64,000 bases of DNA from Pelargonium x hortorum (taxonomy: Eukaryota; Streptophyta; Magnoliopsida; Geraniales; Geraniaceae), in NCBI GenBank assembly GCA_036897525.1, contig JAYMTJ010000018.1, forward strand, positions 1 to 64,000, in the 5' to 3' direction. The position numbers and the translations under genes are program-made. Below are positions 37,195 through 49,036 of this stretch, in pieces. Each line of letters opens with the position of its first letter. Position 1 is the stretch's first letter. Below the pieces are notes generated by a model that searched no databases, had not been told where the DNA came from, and saw nothing but the letters and a program-made list of their open reading frames with translations.

Positions 37195-39521
37195 ACCAAT
37201 TACATGTTCTCTTCTTAGTGTAGCTCTTAAGGTTGACTTTGATGACAGTTGGAATCGAGCAAAGGGTGGAAACTCGATAGTTGTTAGCAAAGACAGAGTC
37301 GATAGTAGGAATGATCGCTAGGAAGACTCTTATATAATTAACTAAAAGCTAAAGATCCTGAAATCAGGGTTACTGGAATCTGCTTTTCAAAGAAGAAGAT
37401 AATAGGTACCATTAGCAAGAATACATTAGCAAATTGACCGGTATTGAACTAACCTTTATTCACCATGACATGAGACTGGTACCGCTATTGAGACTGGGAC
37501 TGACAAGGTTTCCTCAGGAGTATAGACTTCGTTTGTTAATGAGTGAGGTTAATGCTTAATAGCTCATAAGCTGTATTACCATGTACTTAAACTCAAAGGT
37601 ATAACTCGAATACAAATTCTTATATTATCTGCTTTACAAAGGAATCGGTTTATGTCTTCACCGGCTAACAAAACAAAAGGAAATAGAATCTGGTTTCTGT
37701 ATCAAGTACTTCTCCTAGCTTTACTTTACAAATAAAGGCTTTTCTCTATTCTGTATTCAGTTATAAGACTATTTGACGACCTTTGCCGACAAGCAAGCTT
37801 ACCTTAGAGGATCGTTTAGGAAGCACACTCTCTAATTATTTTAACAAAACTACAAGATTCTCTTGTAAGCAGTCGATCTTGGATTCTTGTGAGAACCCGC
37901 TGTGTGTCGCTACCTAGATTGGAGCCCCCCTTCCCATACGCGAGCCTTCCAGATTAAAAAAAAAAATGTATAGAAAGAGTTACTATCTCTTACTATCTAC
38001 TAAACACATTCAAGCAATTAATTAGGATATACCTATGAAATGAACGTTTACTATGTGTTGTCATCTAATTTTAGTTTATCGTGTGGATATAAAATAATAA
38101 AAGTGTAGTACTTTTTTAGTACAATGGAGATTCTCGGGTACTTTATTAGAGGTATCGTAAAGCTGTTAGATATAAGACATTTACTCCTTTAAACAGCTAC
38201 GCATCCACTCACTCAAGAAAGGATTAAATAAAGAAATATCATTAGAAACTTATTCAGTAATTACTTCGAATATAAGAATACAAATTCAATAGAATAACAC
38301 CAAAGTTTAGATAAATTCTTCCTGTTAAGTTACCATTTAAACCCATAACATAGCACTTCGTTACGGTCGGTAAGATGGATTTACTCAGTATCTTTCTAAG
38401 GTTTCTCCCCTCTTTAACAGAAAAGAGAGGAGAGCAAGAGGAATGCACTTAAGAAGTTCCTTTTGAAACCAGTATACAATTTGGACTAAAGTATAATACA
38501 CAAACAAATTAAGGGAGGTCTGTCTAAGTCATGAGAGTCTTTCCCTTCTGTTTAGTGAGGAGAGGTACCGGAGTTAAGAAAATGTAAAAGAATAGAAATC
38601 TAGGAATCAAGCTAAATCTAAATATTATGGATTGGATTAACAGTTTAGAAAAGTACACACCCCGGGTTCGAGGTACTATGGCTAAAAGCTCAGGATTTCT
38701 GTGGATAATAATATTCTCAAAACAAAAAAAGAGACATGGCTAATGTCTAAGATATACTAGATAAAAGAAATGTCAAGGCTAAAGTATAAAAATATAGGTG
38801 AAGTGATACTGATACATTACAAAATCCACTTCAGTTTGCTCTTTTTTGGGGTTAACCAGCTCTGAAGAGGAAGAGTCGGGTAAATTTTCTCATCTTAATA
38901 AGCGTTCCAGAGACACTTCTTATCCAAAACCACAAATAGTAAGATAAAGTTACTGGTATGAATACAGGGTTTTCTTAACAAAATATCTTAAGCTACTTTG
39001 CAAAAGCGAGACCTAACATAATATTGAGAATACAGCCAAGAACTACTAACGTAAGTTGGTAAAAACCTCTAGATTTAACAATATCAGATTCGTGTACTTG
39101 ACTATATAAGGACCCTGAATCCTATGTATGATTACGGAAATGCTTGCTTATGGGCAAAAAAAATTTCATCGATGCAACAAGGCACTTTGTCTACAGAAAG
39201 CCCTGACTCAATAGAGCATACCTTTCATGGACACAAAATTTCCGCTAGTATCGGCTATAATGATAATAGAAAAAAACCTATTACTTAAACAGAAACCCTG
39301 TTTATAAACAGAGGACTCCTTACTATTTATTAGTAATATAGAGTCCCCAGGGAATTTCCCTTATATAGCTTTCGAAAAGTCAGCTTTGGTAGCCCTAAAT
39401 TATACTTGATTTTTCTTGTGAAGTTGTAATCTGATTTTCTTTTTAGTCAGTAAAAATTCAAACAGAGAACTGTAACTAAGGATCTCGAGAATCTCTTGAA
39501 ACTTCTTTTCTTGTACATGAG

Positions 39522-39595
39522 CTTAAAAACGGGATTTGAACCCTTGGTTTCTAAGCCCGAAGCTGGGTGCTTTAACAGATGCGTTACGGAGTCTC
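39522..39595 (-). pseudogene. tRNA-like relic
   Basis: On the minus strand this stretch has the order of tRNA parts. A D-arm TAAC...GTTA comes first. An anticodon-like segment CCCAG-CTTCGGG-CTTAG follows, which would give anticodon TCG (Arg). Next is a T-arm-like AAGGG-TTCAAAT-CCCGT. The acceptor strands do not pair and two of five anticodon-stem pairs fail. I could not assign it to a specific plant mitochondrial or plastid tRNA. It is probably a decayed tRNA. Confidence 0.3.
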
Positions 39596-40439
39596 AGATA
39601 TCCAAATTCACTACGCTTTTGAATTCCTTTCATTGAGAGATAAGGATCATAAATTTCAGGGACCTATTATATGGAAAGTTGTGAATAAATAATTTCTATA
39701 AAAAGAGTTTTTTTTCGTAAACAAGTGCCTGGGATGCTTTTCAAATGCCATTGACAAGGGTGTATCCTCTTCTAAGAGGTTGTAGTAAAGAATTCTTAAA
39801 AATCTGGGTATTATACCAAATCGACTGCATTCCTTTATCTACAAATATTGAGAATTTACTATAGGGTTAATTAAAAAAGTACTAAGGACAACTAGCAACC
39901 CGGGGAATTCTGCTTGGCAGATAAAATAGACTATTCTCTTGTTCTATTAATGTTCGGTTTTCCTATATATTTATTATACAGCTGAAGTTTACTGCAAAAA
40001 TCCCGATAATTATAGCACCAATCGAGATTTCTTGTTTGTTATAAAAGCTTGATCTAAAGCTAAAGCCCTAGGTTTCATTTTAAAGAGTTTCTTCGCTTTA
40101 CAAAGAAAGGTTTCTCTCTATTCTGTCCTGTCCCAAAGAGATTTTGTTATTCTGTATTCTCCTAGCTCTACTGACAGAGCTTACCTTGCTAGCTACATAG
40201 GCCTACTTTCACTAGCAAACATTGGAATGAATACACACCATCTATCTTTCAACTTTCCTTAGCAAAAGTAAGAATGAATGAGTAATGAGTAATCAACAAA
40301 ACCCTTTTGCATTAGATTTCCTATACTTCAATTTATTATCTTTTCTTTGAGTCTATCCTCCTTGTAATCCTGTACCTATGAGACCCGATTTCTTTAATTG
40401 TAATTGTAAAACTTATTTCTTTGACTTCCTTATCATGAG
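39596..40439. other. spacer without recognised genes
   Basis: Nothing is recognised apart from the 16-base string TATGGAAAGTTGTGAA at 39670-39685, which is repeated at 44720-44735. Composition shifts from AT-rich to less AT-rich toward the right end. Confidence 0.5.
39670..39685 (+). repeat. 16-bp direct repeat, partner at 44720-44735
   Basis: TATGGAAAGTTGTGAA occurs here and at 44720-44735 in the same orientation, about 5 kb apart. It bounds a segment that includes the acidic-protein fragments. The flanks differ. Confidence 0.6.
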
Positions 40440-40590
40440 GTTTCAGGAGCATTTAATTGAGTAGGATCCTCTTCAGCTTCTATAGTCTCATCCGAGTCAT
40501 CATTCATTTCTATAATAGGCTCTTGTTCTTCAATAGGAATATGAATCTCTGTCTCATTGTCAGTTTCAGGTTTTGCTTTTTATGGAATCC
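40440..40590 (-). pseudogene. fragment of an acidic Glu-rich repeat protein (copy A)
   Basis: The minus strand reads, in an open stretch of about 45 codons, an extremely acidic peptide with the segments KPETDNETEIHIPIEEQEP, NDDSDETIEAEEDPTQ and LNAPETS. It shares the DETIEAEE and IHIP elements with fragments at 43.09-43.6 kb. A 25-base stretch (40468-40492) is identical to 43134-43158. There is no start codon and no upstream gene context. The family is unknown to me. It could be a remnant of a mitochondrial orf, a nuclear sequence, or the variable part of a retroelement polyprotein. No function is assigned. Confidence 0.35.
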
Positions 40591-42295
40591 GTTCATAACA
40601 CGAACGGTACACATCCATCATATCACTCTTTGAAAGGGGGCTGTAGTAATTCCCATGTATGTGTCATGTATTCGTATGTACAAGGCTAGTAAGTAGTTCT
40701 CAAGGAAGTTCCCTCGTTGACTGGAAGTAGATCCTTGATCAGGCTACCATTTAGAAAAGAAGTATAGGCTTTCTAGTAAGGGGATTTCACAACCTAGTAT
40801 TGGGATTTTCCTTAGTAATTGACCTTGTGTTAGCTAGGAATCAGATCCTGGATTAGGTTGTTGGCTTCAGTCATTCCCCTCCGTAGTTAGTATTCTCAAA
40901 AGCAAAGGATTCCTAGAGCTATATCCCTGGTTTCTAGAGTACCTTCAGTTCTGTATTGTATTAGCGTTTTGGAGTTAATGTAAGCAAATAAAGGAGTTGC
41001 AGATTCTAGAAACTTGTTTTTGTTTGTTGTAGCAAGCTAAGGAGATATAAGCCTTAAAGCAATGTATTTCTATCTTAGCTGTCCTTGTAAGGAGTTAATC
41101 CTAAGTCCAAGCTCTTCTTTCTTTATTAACTTCCTAACTTGTCAGGTCTGTACAATACTAAAGCATAGCCTTACCAACCTAACCAGACTCTGGCCAAAAG
41201 ACTCTTTTAAACTGAAACTAAAGGGACTCTGAAAGTCCTAAGCCTAAGGTAAGGATCCAAACCCAATCTAACTCCACAGTTGATGGTACACTCGCTAGCT
41301 GGCACAGAAAGGTTTCTAATAACCACTAGCACTTGGAAGCGGAACAATAACACCTCTTCAGTAACCTATATTCTGCTCGAACCCCAACTTTAAATGACAC
41401 TCTTTGAATGCTAGCTCTTGTTAGTCGAAATAGAAAATCCTTCTAACTGTTCTAATAGCAAATAGCACTCCAAGTCAGCTAAGGATATTGATGGTGAAGG
41501 TAATACTAACATTGAAAGAAAGGAAGGACTTATGCTTTAACAAGAGCTTTTTGACCCCTATATACTATATAATACCCACCTCTCCTTGATTACTAAATAG
41601 AGTCTATTTCTAAGATTTGACTCTAGGCATAATAGTTTGCAGTTGTATTTATTCTAAAGGGGGCTGGGGCTGCCTCGTTTTCTCTTACAAGCTAACAAGG
41701 GTATCCGGAATAAATAAGGAATTGAAGTAAATAATCTTAAAATTGACTAAGCATGAAAATAATATATCATATCAGTAAAGGTTTGTTATAAAGTGTAAGA
41801 GTACAGTACAAAAAAAAGTAGTTCTAGCTGGGATAAGTATAGCTCTGAAAAGTCTTATAACTTTTAAGTGTAAATGGGTCCGTTATTCTGGAGACTAATT
41901 AAAATCGAGAGTATGCAATTGCAATTAAGGTAAGCAGAAGAGTATCAAAGTAAGTCATAAGCTGCTTTTGGGGTTAGAACCTACGCATTGTCTTAGTGGC
42001 TGTGTTCTAATTTGTATAGGGTATCCCAGAAACATTTTAAGGGAGAGCTCAAGTATAAGGTTCTCGTGTTCCTCCATTTCCGGGTAAAACCTCGTTATTC
42101 ATTGTTGGTGCCTCAGAAATAGGATTTATATAAATAAAGCTGTCAAATTCCTTAGAGTTAGAGGTATTTACTTAATCTAAGAAACTAAGTAAGCAGAAGT
42201 TATGAAGGGGTTACATAGAATACAAGTTTAGCTACAACAAAGAACAAAAGAGGGATTTAGAGCTTAACTACTTATCCCTAATACTAATAGCTACA

Positions 42296-42427
42296 ATGAA
42301 TACAATAACTCTCAGCTGCAAGAAGAGTAAGCTCCGTAAGACAAAGACCCATAGTACAAGTATAGCGCATAAGAAATCCCCTAAGATTTCAACAGGCTAT
42401 GATACAGAGAAGAGAAAGCGAGTGTAG
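42296..42427 (+). CDS. short Lys-rich hypothetical frame
   Basis: A 43-codon ATG-started frame encodes a strongly basic peptide with the segments LSCKKSKLRKTKTHST, IAHKKSPKIS and TEKRKRV, ending with TAG. Its net charge is very high and lacks hydrophobic segments. It lies on the strand opposite the acidic fragments at 40.4-43.6 kb, within a purine-rich plus-strand stretch. A run of codons rich in A and G explains much of the Lys/Arg content, so this could be chance. No family is recognised. Confidence 0.2.
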   Translation: MNTITLSCKKSKLRKTKTHSTSIAHKKSPKISTGYDTEKRKRV

Positions 42428-43089
42428 TTCTTATAAAAGGGTGTCGGTATTAAGAAAGTTATGAATATGAGTAGGGCTGGTAAGAAAGCAACTGCTAAAA
42501 TTCAGTTTCAGATATGAAACAAGGTAATCAGAATAGAAAGACTGGGTGCTCGGTACAGTCTAGGGTCGGAGGTGTACTGTCCAATCGATGTTGCAGTTGA
42601 AAGCTAGCCTAAGGAATTGTAGCTCTGAAGCGGGTGCCGGCAATTCAAGTATAGAATCTATTTCTTTTGGTGCAAGTGTAGGTCAAGTCGGCGGAGCTCT
42701 ATCTTAACTCATTAGGTATAGAGAATAGATTCACTTACAGTCTCTTATTTATTAAGAATACCAAACGAATGAGGGTAAGTGAGCCAATTAATTACATACC
42801 TTGAAAGCAGGACCCTGTCTCAGTCCTCCTGTACTAAGGATCTCTCTTTCCTAAGCTGGTAAATGTGTCAACCGAACACTAAAGAAGTCCGAAGTCCTTT
42901 GCCGGTGCTTGATAGAGGACTGCTATTTCATCAGCTGTGGCACTTCTTTCTATTCGGAGGAGGTTGAAGCTATATCGGTATTTATAAACAGAACATTTAT
43001 ACACATTAAATTAAGACCCTGAAAAAACTTAAAAGACCCAAAACTTTCTTTGACTTGATTCTGAGATTGTACCTGATGTTTCATTCGTG

Positions 43090-43235
43090 TTTCCTGTATA
43101 AATTGCTCAAACATATCTGAATATGAATAGGAACCTCTTCAGCTTCTATAGTCTCATCAGTCTCATGAATATATATTGTCTCTAGTTCTAAAAGTGTATG
43201 AATCACACACAGTATCCGAATCAGTCGATTCTGTA
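43090..43235 (-). pseudogene. fragment of the acidic repeat protein (copy B, downstream part)
   Basis: Minus-strand segments read IHTLLELETIYIHE, TDETIEAEEVPIHI and, in a neighbouring frame, DADTESTDSD. They match copy A (40440-40590) in the order IHIP...DETIEAEE. The 25-base identity with copy A falls here (43134-43158). This part continues the region after the frame at 43236-43553 but is broken. Its origin is unknown. Confidence 0.35.
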
Positions 43236-43553
43236 TCAGCATCTATAGTTTTCATGGGAGTCTTCATATTCTAAAGGCACATGATCTGAGAAGTCAACTT
43301 CTTGAGTAGGATCCCATATGAATGGAGTTGTTTGTTCCTGATTGATAGGAAGTTGTTCTTGAGAGGTCTGTTTGAGTTCTACAGTTGGTAGTACTGGTTC
43401 TGAAAGGATTGGAGTTGTATCCTTATCTTCTTGATTCATGGTATGTTGAGATCGGTTAAGGAATCTCGTTAATACCTCAGAAACTATTCTTTGGAGTTCA
43501 ATATCTGGAGCATTTAAAAGATTTGGTAGCGCTTGATCTATATAGTATCTTCT
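43236..43553 (-). CDS. hypothetical acidic protein fragment, Gln/Glu/Pro-rich
   Basis: An open minus-strand frame of about 105 codons runs from 43553 to a stop at 43236. An ATG (43439) begins the last 67. The first third carries a helix-like segment DIELQRIVSEVLTRFLNRSQ preceded by LPNLLNAP. The rest is Gln/Glu/Pro-rich and acidic, with WDPTQEVDF and HVPLEYEDSHE. LNAP, DPTQ and IPLEYED-like elements recur in the neighbouring fragments at 40440-40590 and 43090-43235, and just upstream (HIPLEFEED near 43570). Low-complexity acidic character and an amphipathic helix look like real former coding sequence. I do not recognise the family. Both a lost mitochondrial orf and a fossil retroelement polyprotein segment are possible. 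Confidence 0.35.
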   Translation of the reverse strand, partial: RRYYIDQALPNLLNAPDIELQRIVSEVLTRFLNRSQHTMNQEDKDTTPILSEPVLPTVELKQTSQEQLPINQEQTTPFIWDPTQEVDFSDHVPLEYEDSHENYRC

Positions 43554-44719
43554 TCAAATTCTAAAGGTATATGAATTTCTTCACTTCAGGTTTGAGCCCT
43601 CTCACTGGCTGGAGACTTTTTGCCTTTATTTAGCTGTAACTATACACTATACAACAAAGCATAATTTCAAGCATTCCTATTTGAAGACCAAATACAATAT
43701 AAAAAAGCTTGATTGAATTTAGTTTAGGTGAAAGTATGAAATTTGAGATCTTATTTGCATTAATGCCTCAAAAAACTATATGAGAACTCTAACCCAGTGT
43801 TGTTAGCTTAGCGAAGTGCTAGCTTATTCTTAATTAACACTTTCTGTTATGCAAAACTCTAGATATACACAAAAGGAAATTGCAATACTCGAGATCAATC
43901 TGCATACCAAAAGGTAAATGTGGATCGGTATAGGAGTACCCCCCCTCTTACTTAAAAGGAAACCCAAAATACCAAAAAACGGGGCTAGAGAGGGAATTCC
44001 GCTGCTATACCTTTTTAAAATTTTAATAATCTTTAATTTTGACAACGCCCGCTAGTTTTAATACTTATAGTTTCTATTTAGACCCAACCCAGGTCTAGTC
44101 ACAGTAAGAGCAATAACTTTGAATTCTCTTAGTATTAACTGAAGCAAACTTGGGTGTTTTAAGGAATTCTAGTATATTAGAAAAAAAAACTTTTTTTCCT
44201 GTAGGAGGCTTCTAGTCTAAAAGAACTTAGACCCGGTATAGAACTGCCAAAAAGTACGTTTGAGCTGCAGTTGAAGAAGGAGAAAGGGCTCGGTTTAGTT
44301 ACACCGATAAAAAAGGGAAAGGGTACTTGTGAGGTGGAGATTGCAGAGTTTTGTAGGTAAACGGGAATTCGTAGAACTAGTTAAGATAGTAAAGTAATAA
44401 TAATAATTCTACTTTTTGTTTGTTTAGAAATAGTGGTTGCGGAACTCGCAATTTGTTGAAAAAGCTTGTAAATACCCGGAAATGGTGACATACACGAGGC
44501 TCTATATTATATTAACTTGCCACTTTAATTGTAGTTTCGCTTGGCAAGTCAAACTTAATTTGAAGGGGCACGCACAGGTTCAAATTCCATTCTTAGTCAA
44601 TTTATAGGGTTAAATAAACATAAAAATGACGCCCGTTTATAGCTAAGGCTTGCTTATAGTAAGTAGTCCAACCTTTGAATTTTCCGTATCTGAAGACTAA
44701 TAATGAATGAAACTTGTGT

Positions 44720-44735
44720 TATGGAAAGTTGTGAA
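44720..44735 (+). repeat. 16-bp direct repeat, partner at 39670-39685
   Basis: This is the second copy of TATGGAAAGTTGTGAA in the same orientation. Flanking bases differ, so the shared unit is short. Confidence 0.6.
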
Positions 44736-46714
44736 CTTTTACGGAGTTTCTTTTTATAATCTATCCAGTGTATCTCTAGGCTGCCTGTAAAACTAACTTA
44801 CAGCATTCCCAAGTACTGGACTCGTTAAATTAAAGAATACTAACAGGATCCTGTTTTTTTCCTACGGCAAGGATTAAAAGCTTTAGAAAGTTTAGAGCTT
44901 ATAAGTATAAGGGGTTCGTTTTGGTTTCTTCTTATGCCCCTCTCAGATTCTACTAGTTAACGGGGAAAGACTGCACTTAAAGGAAGGAAAACTCTAGGGA
45001 AAGTTGGTAGATTAAAGTCTTTTCCTTAGGGAGTTTGCTTAACTAGAATTCAAAGGATATAACTAATATAGCTATAAGTTGATAGTATTTCGCTAGATTT
45101 TTTTCTATTGGTCAAGGAATTCTCAGTTCAGTTTTATTAAAAAGCAGCGCCCTTTGAATTTGAAAAGAAATCAGATTTTCATTTTAGGATGGGAAGTGAG
45201 TCTCAGAATAGGTATCTCCTAATAGAGTCCCCAATAATATACATTATGTTGTGGGTTCTCAAAAAGGACCTCCAGATAGTTCTTCTTTTCTTGTTATAGC
45301 TCTGCGACTAGCTTAGCTCTCTACAAAAATCCATCTCGGAATTTCTTTGTCCCTTGCCTCTGGAGTGAAACTTACTACTTAATACTCTTCTATACTATTT
45401 CCGGAAACAGGAAAACTCCTAATACTGCGCAGGCAACCCCACTTTAAAGTTTAGAATTGCTAAGGGTTCTCCGACGGAACAAGGTAATCAATCAATCATA
45501 TACTTTATTTCACCTTTCTCTATAGTGAAATCCCTAGTTGAGAGCAATTGTGTCAATAATTAAACAGCACTGAAACCAAAGAAGGACCCTTTAACACATT
45601 TCTATACTGGTAATTCTGCGTTTCTTACACGGGAATACCTCTAATAAGTCTCTTTTCTGCAGTAACCTTACTCGTATTTCGATTTACTGGGGATCTCGAG
45701 TACCTTTCTCATTTCATTAGACTAATCGGATCAAGAACAAGCTCCAAAAAAACCTCTTTAGGGCTGTTTTAATGCGCTATAACGGCAGCCAGGGATAGTA
45801 GATCCTACGTTTTTTCGAAATTTTCGTACGTTTTAACTATATTTTGTGTTTTCCGTTTTCATGTTAATGCCGCTTTCCCGAGATTTTCTTCCCATTAATT
45901 ATGCCCTTTTCGAAAACCCTGTGGAGAAAAATATAGAGTATGAAATATGTTCTTAATGCCACCCAAGTGCTCTTGGATTTGATTCTAACAAGTGTATCAC
46001 AAGCAAGGTCTTCACTGGCCATTAGCTCAATCTTTTGCGTAGGGAATCCTATAAATTTTTAACATTTTATAAAGAACCTAGCAAGGGCCGAGCATACCTT
46101 TTTAGAAGAAGTAACTCTAATTCTCAACAATACCGGGAGCTGCCTATAAAGATTTTTTTAACCCGCGGTTTTTACTAAAGAAGAAATAATAATCTAAAAA
46201 TTCGCTTTTTTTGCTAGTTCCATTCGAAGGCGGGCAAATAACCCAGCAAGTATAACTTAGAGGACCGACCTTGTTTGTATATTAGCTTTACTGTACTGTG
46301 CCAGAAGTTCTAGACTTATTCATATTATTTTAAAGGGATTCCTTTTCGCACTTATCTTGATAGATTGTTACTTGTCTTTGGCTACTCCTTATCAATTCCA
46401 TTTCTTTAGTGAGTGCTGCGTTTGGACAAGGAACGCTTTAAACTTCCTGTTTTCTTGTTAAAAAATCTAAATCTTGTTTTTTTATAACCCTTTATGATAT
46501 GACGAGGATAACTTGTTAATTGTAGTATTCTGATAGACTTCTTTTTTTTTATGTAGTAAAAACGAAAGCAAATTCTTGAAATGTAGACTCAAAAATCGTA
46601 CATGAAGGTATTTAGTGTTCGTGTTATAGAGCACGAGAAAGGCCTTATAATCGGTTTTAAATAAAATACTCTTGGGGCTCTCTCTTATTTTTATTTTCAA
46701 TTTTAACTTTTCGC

Positions 46715-46745
46715 TATATTATATTATATTATATTATATTATATA
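46715..46745. repeat. TATAT-type pentanucleotide microsatellite, about six units
   Basis: Six tandem units of TATAT/ATATT make a 31-base run in AT-rich spacer. Length variation by slippage is likely. Confidence 0.9.
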
Positions 46746-47741
46746 AAGCCTCTATGCCTTTTGTAAATGGGACTAAAGTTCTTATATCTCAAAGCAAAGG
46801 AAATGCTGGAATTCTGGCAGCGCTTAAGTATAGGAAAATAAAATGAAGAGCCAGTATAGTTTCCTAAAAATGCCTATAAATTCGACATTAAATTAATTAG
46901 TCAATTTCTATATTAGAGAAACAACAGACTGGCGTTAAAGGAACCGCAGGCAGGAGCTTGTTCAAAAGGTTAAAGTCAATCTGTATGCACTTTCTGAATT
47001 GGTATCTCATAAAAGAGAGGCTAACTGGGAATACTAAGGCCTATTCATTTCTACAAAGGGGAATAACAAAGTTTCTTTGTAGAAGCTATCTGTCTTTTTT
47101 TACAAGGTATATAGAGTTTAAGTCTAGATTTCAAATTCACACTATTTCCTTTTCGTACCGTACATAGAAAAAAGTGGGCTAATTATATCAGAAGAGCTTC
47201 AATCTCCTAATAAAACAAAAAGCTATAGTGATAAGACAGTACGGTAAGGTTGGCTATAAAAAAGTAATATTCAAAAGTAAACATTACTGTTAAACCTAGT
47301 TTTCCAGATCCATATTTATAAGGAAATAAAGAACTAGGAAACCTCGGTACCTGTGGAAGCAGCGTACGCTACAGTGCATGGAATATAGAACTAGATAGAA
47401 GACCTCCTTCGTATTGGACACTCAAATATTGAGCTTTCTATTTCTATAAATGAAACCTTTTCTGCAGCTTTTCCTTATAGGAAGGACTATTCACAGGATG
47501 GGGAAGAGAGGATCTTGTTCTATTTAAGTGATTACAATCCCTCATTTTGATATCTTGAGAACCCTTATTTATACTTTATACAGAGTTGGGCTACAGGCTA
47601 CAAAGACCCTATGTAAAGGTGTGAAGGTTAAGAAGAAGTTTTTTACTGAGTAAGGGGAGGCATGTCCTTTAATTTGTAGAAGTGAGGTTGTAGGAATTAA
47701 GACAGCAAGTAAGAGTAAGCTGCAGAGTCCAGAATAAGATA

Positions 47742-47765
47742 CCCGCTATGAGAGCCCGCTATGAG
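47742..47765. repeat. 11-bp direct duplication, period 13
   Basis: CCCGCTATGAG occurs at 47742-47752 and 47755-47765. The surrounding DNA is purine-rich spacer. Confidence 0.85.
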
Positions 47766-48986
47766 TAAGAGGTAAGGAAGTAAGAAGTTGATTGATACTA
47801 GTACAGAGTAGGTATATTGAGATAGAGAAGACCCTCTTTTTTTAGCTTTAGTAAATGCAATCTAGAGTTTCGTATTCACGTGGCTTTTTTTATTCCAATG
47901 TATATAACATAAACCTTTTTTAACGACCCTACATCTTCCTCTCTCCCGAATTGAGCACTCCTAGAAAGAGAAACAAACTCTTCCTAATGGATACACATAC
48001 ACTTTTTCAGAATATGTCTCAACTGGATAAAAGAGCAATTTGGTGAATGTTGGGCTAGCTCATTTTATCTTTCAAATCCAACACTAAAAAAAGCAGCTGA
48101 ACATCTATCAACAGCGCTCTAATTTTAAGGTTGCGAGTCCCACCTATAACAGACTGCGTCTATATTCTGGGGCATCTTTAACGAACTAATCTCACAAAAT
48201 ACTGGCTTTACTTTAATTTAATTATAGGGATATTGAGGAGAGTCGTTTTGACCTGGCATTTAATCTTTTCTAGAATTTCTCTGCTTAGTAGACGCAAGCA
48301 AGGATTTTGGCTTTCTTTTCTTTTTAATACTAAGTACACTTGCCTTGAGGTAGATAGCATAAGGATTGCTCCTATAAAAATGAGTAAGTAACACAGGGTC
48401 TCTTGAATATTCTAAGAAAGTTTTGACTAAGAAAGAGCTTATTTCAAGTCAAATACTTAAAAGGCCTATAAAGCGATTGTACCAAGCTTCATTGTGACAT
48501 ATAGTAATACCCTAACCTAAGTGTTTTATCTGATTTAATTGCGGGCTACCCCACTTTTTAACTTTTACCTATCGCTCTACAAAGTTCTATTCTAGGGTTC
48601 TCCCCGCGTTTTTATTGCCCAGACCCCTTTACCACAGGGTTTCTATTATATCAAATTCCGCTATTTTAATATTTAAGCCGAATATTTAGTTACAAGATAC
48701 GCATTATACTGTCTACAAATCAAATGGAGACCCCCTCCTACATTACACCAGAGACGACTAGATACCCGGGAAATCCTTCAGATGTTTTATTAATCCCAAC
48801 ACCTTCCTGACTTTTTTGTACCGCCGAGCTAGAATACTTTTCAATTTTGAAAGAGCTATCTTTAGTCTTGACTTTACTTAAAATTTCCTTTTTTACGGGA
48901 ACTTGTGACCGGAGTGGAGTGGTGGAGAGCAGAGACGCTTAAACAAAGCTAAAAAGAAAAGAAGAGAGATCCAGAGTTTTTTTAAT

Positions 48987-49036
48987 GGATTCGAACCCTC
49001 GGCATCTCTTTAAGTAAAGCCGCATTTTAGTTCCTC
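48987..49036 (-). pseudogene. possible relic of a plastid-type tRNA-Ser
   Basis: The plus strand shows GGATTCGAACCCTCGG, identical to the T-arm of plastid serine tRNAs read in reverse. It is followed 18 bases later by CCGCATTTTAGTTCC, similar to the D-arm region of trnS-GCU (CCGCTTTAGTCC). The anticodon arm and long variable arm in between are lost or unrecognisable. The acceptor is also gone. Assignment rests on two short matches and could be chance. Confidence 0.3.

Larger units (their letters stand above)
35428..39521. other. gene-free spacer with a C-rich block and a less AT-rich island
   Basis: No gene is recognised. About 36.48-37.08 kb is strongly C-rich and G-poor on the plus strand. 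About 37.1-37.96 kb is less AT-rich, resembles the first 4.6 kb in composition, and shares the 25-base inverted repeat with it. The remainder is AT-rich spacer. Confidence 0.55.
43554..48986. other. gene-free AT-rich spacer
   Basis: No gene is recognised. It holds a TATAT-type microsatellite at 46715-46745, an 11-base direct duplication with period 13 at 47742-47765, and purine-rich Lys-coding-like words near 47.69-47.79 kb. Frames at 43830-44045 (minus), 46482-46700 (minus) and 46958-47167 look like chance. The stretch nearest 43.6 kb continues the acidic-protein relic for about 50 bases. Confidence 0.5.
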
